Shown here: piece by piece, positions 9,945-18,038 of the stretch
Layout: every line of letters begins with the position of its first letter
How positions within the stretch are numbered: the first letter of the stretch is position 1
From: Saccoglossus kowalevskii
Lineage: Eukaryota; Hemichordata; Enteropneusta; Harrimaniidae
NCBI RefSeq assembly: GCF_000003605.2
Contig: NW_003156238.1
Location: 340,690 to 360,877, forward strand
Direction: 5' to 3'
Length of the DNA stretch: 20,188 bases
Made by a program: the position numbers and the translations under genes
The notes under the pieces: generated by a model
Database searches by the model: none
What the model was told of the DNA's origin: nothing
What the model saw: the letters and a program-made list of their open reading frames with translations, nothing else

Positions 9945-10112
9945 ATGTTCGATGGTACAATTAACCCCCGAAAAATGACAATGACTGCAACAATTGAAGG
10001 AGAAACTGAACTGGAACCTGTAAGATGCAAGCAGATATTTGTTCGCCATCTTCCAGTGGATAATATGAAAAAACTGACAAGATTAACTGGAAAAAACAAT
10101 ACATTCTGCTAA
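9945..10112 (+). other. Unidentified 55-codon coding-looking patch
   Basis: The frame encodes MFDGTINPRKMTMTATIEGE onwards to RCKQIFVRHLPVDNMKKLTR and a TAA stop, with mixed charged and hydrophobic residues that look more like protein than AT-rich noise. In-frame sequence continues open upstream (GHGKLTEIGVGG precedes the ATG) to about 9860. Another frame just upstream, AKEEVWRLYRKGPGRLIGEK, ends at a good splice-donor match, AG|GTAAGC (GT at 9891). I do not recognise the family. It could be an exon remnant or part of a dead transposon. Confidence 0.2.
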
Positions 10113-11738
10113 TCTAGAACATTTGTAATTTTTTTAAATGGTTGAAAAATCTTCGAAAATATTATATTTACATTTACAACAAGTCGTCTTCAAATTAAAA
10201 AGTAAAATAAAATTGCCATGTTAAGACAGTCTCAATTAGAGCCAATACATTTATTCTATTTTCTGTAATTTGACCTTTATTCAGACAGATAGATAGAACA
10301 GAAAATTTATCATTGTGCATAATATAGTGATGGTCATATCAAACATTAGGACTAGATACAGGAATTTTATAACAATGAGGATTTGGTCATCAAGCTAACT
10401 ATAGAATGCATTGCGTCATTTAGTAGGCAAATAACTGTCAAGCTAAGCACGAATTGGTATTCAAATGTGACGCACATGTGAATATCTCTTTATTGGCTGC
10501 TGAATAAACTAACGTCATGGGTTTGGTATAATTCTATTAGCATATACCTTGTTTCATCACAGATCACTACTTCACTTCGCTTCGCTGTTATCTGCAGAAG
10601 ATATCAAGCTCCGAATGCAATCATTGACATTTAGGTGTTTATTACAACAAGGTAATTGTAAATTACATGTTTGTCTATATGTGTGAAATATGTGTGGATT
10701 ATATTAGTTCGAAAGATTATCGTTACCTTACACATGCTGTGTAAAATATGTGAAAAAGGATTGTGTTTGTTTGAATCAAGTAGATGTTGTGTTATATATG
10801 CTGTGCCAAAAAATAATCGTAATATAATGCTTATTTTAATAACATACTTCTGGGGTATAACATAAAATACTATTCTGTTAACGCGATGGCTTCTGTGCCT
10901 CCTTTCGGTAAGTTGGTGACATGACTGCTTAATTACAGACTGTATCACTTTAGTTATTGACCCCTGTGATACAGCATGTGCAAGGATATAGTTACTTGTG
11001 ATTTTCTGTTCAGTTACGTTAAAATGAATAGATAAATGATTACGAATATTACTCTGAATCAATATACTCGTGGTACTCAAACTCTATTTAATAACATGTA
11101 TTATTTTATTAATACATAATCTCTAACTTGTGTACACTTTATTCATTTCAAAAATTATTTCCTAAGGTATCAGTAATTAATGTTGGCACACAAACCATCG
11201 GTAAATTTTAAGATGAATTCATAAGTGCGAACAGGAACCGGGAATAACAATATAAGAAAAAAACCTTCTGATCCAATGTTTACTTATTTATTACTAAAGT
11301 TTGCTTTTATCTAAAGAGTATAGTTGTGTCGTTGTATTACTTTATACACGGATCGTATTAAGCCAGGTAAGATCATGCTCATCTACAGAGCGTTACACTA
11401 CCATAGTTATTTTGAAGTCAAATTATTTTTGCCGTGGCAGGATTATGGATGCACAAACCCTAAGCATATTTATACGCTGTTGGTCATGGATTGTTGTCAT
11501 TATTCCCACAAACCAATAAAAGAAAAATCAACGTTCTAGGTATATATATGCTGAGTGTTTGCATAGATGTGGTAGGGGTACAGTTTCAACAGCAGTAACA
11601 ATCTCCAAATTGATTCGAAATTCATTCCTTCAAATTTGAGATGAGAAATATCAGGTGACGAAATCTTGCTATACTTGTTTGGTTACATTTTAGTACATAA
11701 CACAACAATATGATTAATTGTTTCAAAAGTAATAGTAT
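10113..11738. other. AT-rich intergenic stretch with one long uncertain frame
   Basis: A 149-codon minus-strand frame at 10631-11080 is the second-longest open frame in the window, but it matches nothing I know and is rich in Ile, His, Asn and Ser as expected from AT-rich DNA. It has no visible signal peptide or domain. The plus-strand frame of 64 codons inside it is also unrecognised. I see no promoter, RNA gene or transposon end with confidence. Confidence 0.4.
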
Positions 11739-12061
11739 CCTCGGGGGCGGACATCCGGGCATGTTTACCGCCTGGCAATCCGCGGCGGTGAAATTAAGGC
11801 CCAAAACTCGCAGAAAACGGTACTTTGGGATGATTGTTGAGACTCCTCTGAATAGTGTAACAAGATTAGCCCTACGTGTGTAACATATATAAATTTGGTT
11901 GTTCGGGATTACTTCAAAGTTGAGTTTGTGTTGTTTTCTCGAATTTTCACCGGCTCAACCGTCATTCCACAGCAGCGCGCACAGAGCCCATAGAAATGCG
12001 TGGTACAGTGGTGCGCGTCGTAGCAACGTGGAACGTCTGTGACGTAGCTCCGCCCCCGAGG
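11739..12061. mobile_element. MITE-like unit with 13-bp GC-rich terminal inverted repeats
   Basis: The left end CCTCGGGGGCGGA (11739-11751) and right end TCCGCCCCCGAGG (12049-12061) are perfect reverse complements. Each is directly flanked on its outside by ATAGTAT (11732-11738 and 12062-12068), a 7-bp direct repeat that reads as a target-site duplication. The 323-bp interior has no open frame of note, so it would be non-autonomous. Because ATAGTAT ends in TAT and begins with ATA, the inverted repeat can also be read as 16 bp; a 2-bp TA duplication is a formal alternative. The superfamily is not identified. The unit ends about 106 bases before the glycosyltransferase start codon. Confidence 0.6.
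11886..11893 (+). promoter_or_regulatory. TATA-like box upstream of the glycosyltransferase gene
   Basis: TATATAAA lies 275 bases upstream of the ATG and inside the MITE-like unit. With a 5'-UTR intron ending at 12156 (see the acceptor entry) it could serve as a core promoter. The following 130 bases are CpG-rich and include a GC-box-like CCGCCCC in the right inverted repeat and GTGACGTA, which resembles a CRE half-site. AT-rich DNA yields TATA matches easily, so this is tentative. Confidence 0.25.
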
Positions 12062-12142
12062 ATAGTATATTGTTAAAATGTACTCAATTGATATTAATAT
12101 AGTATCGTGTTATATTATCATGTTATTTGAATAACAAATGTT

Positions 12143-12156
12143 GTACTTTGTTGTAG
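12143..12156 (+). promoter_or_regulatory. Likely 3' splice acceptor of a 5'-UTR intron
   Basis: GTACTTTGTTGTAG ends in AG at 12155-12156, eleven bases before the ATG at 12168, with a T-rich run before it. This suggests a non-coding first exon upstream spliced to the single coding exon. The donor is not certain; GTATAT at 12066 is one candidate. Confidence 0.45.
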
Positions 12157-12167
12157 GTTGATTGGCA

Positions 12168-13703
12168 ATGGCAAGGCATTTACCGAAGATATATCTCCGT
12201 CCAATCGGTATTTGTTCGATTATAATTATAACATGTGCTATAGTATGCGTCAAAATTTCGTTTCATCATGCCCGGCTCAGTCACAGAAGCGTGAATGAAG
12301 ATGCAGTTACTGGTCACAGCCCAACGCGTTTTAACATCAGAAGCAACATGCTGCTTACCCAGAACGAGGAATGTTCATGTCCAAAACCAGTGATCGGTCC
12401 TCTGGAGTTGGACAAACGCCTGCAACAAAGAAAGGAGTTCATCGAATGGAAACGACAGGAAGATAAAACAGCAGAGCCTGTAACAAGATGTGAAGCCATG
12501 TCTCCTATAGAATACATTGGATCTGGTATCACTGTTGAACCTTTAAGCTCAGTCCGCCTAGTTGGCATAAAGGTACACCCTACTGCGTTCAGAAAAGACA
12601 ACCCGGAGTTTAAAATATCCTTCATGTCCAGAAGGTCATTGGGATATATCTATGTTGAGACAGGTAAATACGCATTACATATAACAGGCAACAACACTCG
12701 TCAAATAACAATAACAGCTGACGATGTTGACGATCTGAATACTGTACTGAAACATTTAGTTTACACCAGTGTCGAGTACCACATAAGGCAGAGAGATGTT
12801 ATTGATATCATGTCAGGAGATCTTCACATCTCCATCAATGTTCTCACTCAGAGACTTCGTATGCCTAAGCTTTATGACCCGAGACTTGACGGTGACATCA
12901 GTAATAAAGTAACTGTCGTATCGAAAACATTTGAACGTTATGACTGCATCAACAAGCTCATTTTGAGTGTTAATAAATATTATCCCAATATGTCCATACT
13001 AGTAGCTGATGATTCCCGTGTTAAACAACAGTTGAATGGAACTAATGTGAAGCATTTTCATATGCCATTTTTAGAAGGCTTGGGTGCTGGTAAAAATCTG
13101 CTTGTAAGCCAGGTGCGTACAAAGTACTTTCTGTGGACTGATGACGACTTTGTATTCATTAATGAAACTATTTTAGAGCGGTTTGTAGAAAAACTGGAGT
13201 CTCCAACAGCAGAACTAGACTTAGTGGCTGGCTACGTAATGGATAACAGAGGAATGGTTTCTGACACCATCGATAATGACATCTGGAAATGGGTTAGTTA
13301 TAGGCGAGAGGAAGATGGCAGCGGCTGCATTCGGAGAACAGATTCACCATTTCCATATGGCAATGTCAAAGAATTCAAGAATTGTAATTACAAGGATGTT
13401 ACGCCAGACTTCTTTTTAGCAAAAACTGAGGCGGTAAGGAAAGTGGGATTCGATCCAGAGTTTGAAAGGATTTCTCATCGTGAATTCTTCATAGATGGAA
13501 TAGGATACCTAAAGATTGCGCAGTGTGATGACGTCGTTATTCTACACGATCGAGAAAGGAACAAGGTTTACAACAAATACAGGCATTCAAATTTTCCTGA
13601 ACCAGTTGCCATTGAACATTCTAATCATGTTTTATTTAAAAACAATCTGCAGTGCTACCAATCATGGAATCAATTTTATTTTGGGAAACAAAAGCGCAGT
13701 TAG
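12168..13703 (+). CDS. Beta-1,4-N-acetylgalactosaminyltransferase-like protein (GT12, GM2/GD2 synthase family)
   Basis: This 511-residue protein should transfer GalNAc from UDP-GalNAc in beta-1,4 linkage to a glycan acceptor in the Golgi, as B4GALNT1/B4GALNT2 relatives do; the actual acceptor cannot be read from sequence. A short basic cytosolic tail is followed by one membrane anchor (about residues 13-28, IGICSIIIITCAIVCV), giving type II topology, then a stem with CSCPKP. The catalytic domain has VADDS (279-283), LGAGKNLLVSQVRTKYFLW, the metal/UDP-binding acidic triad in TDDDF (DDD at 325-327), PDFFLAKTEAVRKVGFDP (about 413-430) and HREFFIDGIGYL (437 on), all family landmarks. N-glycosylation sequons occur at N175, N274, N290 and N332. 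Length is close to the vertebrate enzyme (about 530). I chose the ATG at 12168 over the upstream TTG because it has a good Kozak context (GCAATGG). The coding region has no intron, unlike vertebrate orthologues, and is intact with no stop or frameshift. Confidence 0.95.
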   Translation: MARHLPKIYLRPIGICSIIIITCAIVCVKISFHHARLSHRSVNEDAVTGHSPTRFNIRSNMLLTQNEECSCPKPVIGPLELDKRLQQRKEFIEWKRQEDKTAEPVTRCEAMSPIEYIGSGITVEPLSSVRLVGIKVHPTAFRKDNPEFKISFMSRRSLGYIYVETGKYALHITGNNTRQITITADDVDDLNTVLKHLVYTSVEYHIRQRDVIDIMSGDLHISINVLTQRLRMPKLYDPRLDGDISNKVTVVSKTFERYDCINKLILSVNKYYPNMSILVADDSRVKQQLNGTNVKHFHMPFLEGLGAGKNLLVSQVRTKYFLWTDDDFVFINETILERFVEKLESPTAELDLVAGYVMDNRGMVSDTIDNDIWKWVSYRREEDGSGCIRRTDSPFPYGNVKEFKNCNYKDVTPDFFLAKTEAVRKVGFDPEFERISHREFFIDGIGYLKIAQCDDVVILHDRERNKVYNKYRHSNFPEPVAIEHSNHVLFKNNLQCYQSWNQFYFGKQKRS

Positions 13704-13737
13704 ACAAACAATTGCACTGATGTGAAGATTTGTTGCC

Positions 13738-13743
13738 ATTAAA
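13738..13743 (+). terminator. Probable poly(A) signal (ATTAAA) of the glycosyltransferase gene
   Basis: ATTAAA, the commonest variant of AATAAA, lies 35 bases after the stop codon and is followed 30-45 bases later by a T/G-rich stretch (CGTCTGTTTTATTTGC), as expected at a cleavage site. It would give a very short 3' UTR. A more distal site is possible. Confidence 0.5.
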
Positions 13744-13904
13744 ATAGTCGTTTATTCGCTCCTGTCATTGCGTCGTCTGTTTTATTTGCTTTATGCATGC
13801 ATCCTTTATTTTATGTTTTTCTTTTCATATTACCTCAAACTCTAGAAGTGTGTATGGAAGAAGCGATGTGCATTGTTGTGTGATAACTGTCATGAAGGTA
13901 ATAG

Positions 13905-14260
13905 GGGATTTTCCGTACAATTGCGAGATCCCGCGAGATGTATGAAAAACGCGCGTCGAACGTCTGCCGCAAAAATCGAACGATTTGATTTTGAACTAGA
14001 ATTTCTTTATTTCGTAACTCACATCGACCCGCCGATCTTCGACAGAGGAATATTGCTTCCGAATACCCTTACTTAATCAAAATTGCCTATCATCAAATGT
14101 GGACAGCACATTATTAAACATGGAAGGGTCCCCCAAAATACTTCGCGTTTGTCGAATCTCACGCGATGTTTGACGCCACTACGACGCTATGACCTTTGTT
14201 TGTCCTGTTTTTTACGTTCGATTTCACGCATAACGCGTGATTCTCGCAGTGAACGGAAAA
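13905..14260. promoter_or_regulatory. CpG-dense patch, possible unmethylated regulatory region
   Basis: A hand count finds about 33 CpG dinucleotides in roughly 350 bases, about one per 11 bases, in a window whose other AT-rich stretches carry few. It starts with GGGATTTTCC (13905-13914), which fits the NF-kB consensus GGGRNNYYCC, and includes GAGATCCCGCGAGAT and a 6-bp hairpin TCACGC-ATAAC-GCGTGA near 14223-14239. The two open frames over it (67 and 75 codons) show no recognisable domain. It could be a promoter of an unseen transcript, an enhancer, or a GC-rich transposon piece. It lies just after the glycosyltransferase poly(A) signal. Confidence 0.45.
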
Positions 14261-14295
14261 TGGTCTATTGGCAGTTCATACATGCTTACTACTCG

Positions 14296-14404
14296 GGAAT
14301 GACAATTTGAATCTTTCAGGTGTGATTGTGATTTACATAACAAAGGATATTTACAAATTTGGAAGGACAATTGGAATCAACCAGGTGTGATTGTGATTTA
14401 CATA
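14296..14404 (+). repeat. 44-bp direct repeat, two copies, 65-bp period
   Basis: Copies at 14296-14339 and 14361-14404 match at about 39 of 44 positions and share the 23-base end that runs CAGGTGTGATTGTG then ATTTACATA. The spacer is 21 bases. This looks like a local duplication or two units of a minisatellite. Confidence 0.85.
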
Positions 14405-15683
14405 GCTAAAAATGCTTTCGATCTACAGACCTGCCTACGTGAGACAGAAAGATAACATTCTATTTGCCTCATCCAGGTGGTGTACCTGAATCCATACCTT
14501 AACATAGGGTAGATTGAGGACAGTTGTGGTCCTTCATTTCTAGTGCCCTATGTGTTCCTGCTGTGATATTGTGAGACAAGTGATACAGGCTTGAATCAAG
14601 ATTCTATGAGACTTGTATAAACTGCTCTGCAATCTCCTGCTTTCAGTGGTGCCCTTCAAATGACCATCTATTAGTGCAATTTTAGACAACAAAGGCATCA
14701 TTTCTAGTGGTTGCATGAAGGCAATGTTATTAATCCAAAATTATTGACGTCGTATTCATTAGTTCCTTTCCCTACTCCAAAATGTACTATTTCTTATTCT
14801 TAAGTTGTTTCAACTCTGGTACCCGCAATGCCGACACACTGCATATTATCGCATAGATTAAAGCTCCAAAAAACAGTTTTACCACTGTGGCACCAAGTGA
14901 GATTATGTAAACATACCAGGGTTAAAACACTGTGTAGGCATTTTACAAGTGATTTATTTTAACACTCTAATTCAAACCATGGTACATTTTAGTAGCAATG
15001 ATTATCTCAGTGCCAATACTGTTATTAAAAACACAGTCACACAACCTAGAAATACATGTCAGTTTAAGTTGTTTTTAAAGAATGAATATTTCGCAAGCAT
15101 TATAAGGTTCCGATAACTGCAATTTTAATACTATTGGATGTATTTGAGTGGCCCATACAGTTCATGTGTCTGATGATACTCTAACTAATATTCAATATCC
15201 CCTAAATCTAACGGCGGAATTCATGATGGACGAGATGAGATGGGTTGTATGTATGCCTAGTCTGTGTTATTGGGTACAAAAACTAATTCTAAGTTCCTAT
15301 GACTTAAGTTATACGAAATTAAAATACCAAAACAATAAATATTGTTCGACGTGAATATATTGAGCAACCAAATCTTTCTGCACAGACTAGTGTCTTACGA
15401 AATGCCCGCGACAAGACATATAATATATATTTCGACATATGAGGCAAGATCCCAAGGTGGGCCTCAGAACATGGTGCCATCAAGCACTGGGTAAGACAGC
15501 TGCCAGGTCAAAGACTTGTTGGGTGAAAAGGGGAGGACAAAGATGTATATAACCCTCCTTAATAAATTAGTCACTAATCTTGGCATATTTTTCTGAAAAA
15601 AGAACTACTCAAAAACTCAAGGACCATTCAAAAACCCTAACTATTTGGGTAAAGTGAACAATTTGCTTGAAGAAACGAGTTAG

Positions 15684-15717
15684 TTAGGAAAACATCTTGA
15701 AAACAATGTTTTCCTAA
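15684..15717. repeat. 12-bp perfect inverted repeat (hairpin)
   Basis: TTAGGAAAACAT and ATGTTTTCCTAA are exact reverse complements separated by 10 bases. A looser outer pairing of GTTAG and CTAAC extends the structure. Its function is unknown; it could be the core of a small palindromic element. Confidence 0.8.
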
Positions 15718-15958
15718 ATTCCCTAACCAGACACTCTTTGTATCAGCCCAACACCAAAACAAAAAAGAGAAATAAATTGTTTGCACAAATGAGAAGATAT
15801 ATAACCCAGAGTTGACATAAGGGCTGACCATACTGGTCCAAGCAGGATATAAGGAAACAACAACTGCCCATGCTAGTAGCTAGACTAAAATTGTGCATAT
15901 TGACGGATGTGCAGTTTATAAATGCATCCGATGTCCACCTTCCCAGACTTCTGATTTG

Positions 15959-15999
15959 TGCATCAGACAAGCCAGAACATAATGCCTCTGTCTGATGCA
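15959..15999. repeat. 11-bp perfect inverted repeat (hairpin)
   Basis: TGCATCAGACA and TGTCTGATGCA are exact reverse complements around a 19-base loop. There is no coding content in the loop and no obvious target duplication outside it. Confidence 0.8.
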
Positions 16000-16917
16000 G
16001 CTGCTGTACGGAAATTATGATCCTTATAATATTGGGGGATTAAGCCATAACAATGTAGCCCTGCATTGAATTTAAGCATAAAGTAATCACGATTCATAGG
16101 CTGTTGATCTGACATACAGAACAGATGTCACGCATATCATTTGACCCTAACTCTAAAACAATAATATCCGGCGAAACCCGGCTAACCACACTAAGGTAAC
16201 AGGTTGCTGTTGATGCTCATCCACAAAGGTTTTGAGTCGCCTTACAAAAGAGTGTTCCTTTGTTATGGACGCACACACCCTTCACCTTACACGTAATAAA
16301 ATGACAGTCGAATTAAACAAATGAGCCCGCGGCAGACTACAAATTCAAATCGCTTCTAGGAATGAAATTCAAATGATATACCACACAAAATAACCGTCAT
16401 TCAAATTTTGGATGTATCAAGGTTAAGAAATATACCAAGTGAAGCGGGGATCAATAAAAATGAGTATTATTTCAAAAATTTACCACACTAGGAAAAAACA
16501 CAAATATTTCTGTTGTGTCTGCCTTAAAGAGAAGTGGCGTAACACCTCGCGCATCGAGGATTGCAATCTAACTACGCCCATCACCACCGTTGATGGCGAA
16601 CTATCGCTTGCATTCCCGACACAAAGCATATGCAATACATTATATACAGGTAGTTTACATGCTCTGTGACCTGCACAGGTATTATATCGTATACTATCTT
16701 ATTTGTAGTAACCGGTAGTTCTAAAAATAAAATTCTGTTAACTGGTCAACTAAAGCATAGGCGGGTAGTGTAGGGTACAAATGTGAGTAAGAATTCACTG
16801 ATAGCAAAGAAATTCAATGTAGTATAAATGAACGTATATTTTCCAGATGATAAAATTTAACACACGGAGGAAAGACTTACCATACTAATGTTAACTTTAA
16901 GCATGTAGCTCCCAATT

Positions 16918-18038
16918 GATAATAATAATATCTTTATTGTGAACAATTTTACATTTGGTCATAAAAAAGTAGTATTTTATGAAATGTGATATAATATTTG
17001 TAAATAAATGAATAATATAATTTCAAGATCCTTCTTGTTGTACATACACATTTACCAAAATAATGTTTTTACTTGAAAGTAAATATGTGAATAGGTTTTT
17101 CTGTCTTTCATAAAAAAATCGTTCAAGCATCATATTTCTGACAAGTCGATAAACACGAAATCGTCGTTGATTAAATTGTAATTACATCTTTGGTGTATCC
17201 AGTCTTTTGCTGGAGTTGTTTAATGTAGTTGTTAATGCTAAATATTGTATAAATTTCGTCTAGCTTTTCCAAAAACGTATATAACTTGTAGCCTCAGTTT
17301 ACGTTTTTCTTTTGAAATAATTTACTATCCATAAATTCACATCTTTACTTTACAAAGATTTTTAGGTTGTTATTGATGAAATGTTCTTTTCTTCTAAGAG
17401 TTTTATTGCAAAATTGACTGTATTACATTTAAGCATTCACATTGTATATTGTTAGTCAGTTTTAGGTAAGCTTGCTTTGATTATCATGTGGTAGTTCCTT
17501 TATGTTCAGAAAGTATTTATGGGCCTGTATTTTTGCACAAAATTGCCATGTTACAAGACTTTTTAATCATTTGAAAAAATGTTTTTAAAATTTATTATTA
17601 TTGTTTTCAGGCTTCAATATAATAATATATAATTCTCATGTTTCTGATCCATAATATAAAATTGGCTTGATATAAATGTTAAATAATATCATTTTGTGTT
17701 CAAAGATACAAATATAATCCTATTCACAATGTGAATTGATTTGACTGCCTTACTTTACTTACTAAGTGTGATATTGCATCATTGAAACTCATATTTGATT
17801 TAATAACAATTATAAATATTTGATATTTTGATAATTGACAATATTTAGTCAGTGTATTTAACACTGTTTGGAGACCAGTCTGGGAAGTCAAAATAAGTGC
17901 TAGATCATCAGCATTCATAATTGAGTTAACTAGTATTATTTAACAAGGAGGGAGTCTGTCACAAGCCTTGGCAAAAGCTACGAAGAATACATATAATTTT
18001 ATTTGTTTGATATATTTATGAATCAAAAAATCAATTTA
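16918..18038 (-). pseudogene. Dead LINE-type (non-LTR) retrotransposon, 3' part
   Basis: Read from 18038 downwards, FLIHKYIKQIKLYVFFVAFA followed by KACDRL matches the reverse-transcriptase motif with FVDFxKAFD, with the first catalytic Asp replaced by Ala. A stop follows, then almost at once NSIMNADDLALIL and GLQTVLNTLTKYC, the YADD active-site block with Tyr replaced by Asn (NADD at 17904-17915). The roughly 80-100 residues normally between these blocks, including the QGxxLSP motif, are deleted. In another frame FNIYIKPILYYGSE (from about 17683) matches the conserved region after the polymerase domain. The 3' end near 16918-16940 reads AATAAAGATATTATTATTAT, a poly(A) signal plus an ATT repeat, a common terminus for CR1/L2/Jockey-like elements. 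Several stops and frameshifts make it non-functional. The clade is not resolved. Confidence 0.82.

Larger units (their letters stand above)
14410..16917. other. Long intergenic stretch with hairpins, no gene recognised
   Basis: Open frames here (up to 76 codons, at 15148, 15637, 15743 and 16439) carry no recognisable domain and sit in AT-rich sequence. The notable structures are two inverted repeats, listed separately (15684-15717 and 15959-15999), and a short CAGGT/ACCTG hairpin near 14475. TCATTTCTAGTG occurs twice, near 14536 and 14698. No RNA gene or transposase remnant was recognised. Confidence 0.45.

Noticed and set aside
12162-12167. Upstream TTG as start codon of the glycosyltransferase
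   Set aside because: A eukaryotic gene with a good Kozak ATG six bases later makes the TTG start unlikely; the extension adds only two residues.
12314-12625. 103-codon minus-strand open frame
   Set aside because: It is antisense to the intact glycosyltransferase coding region and has no recognisable features.
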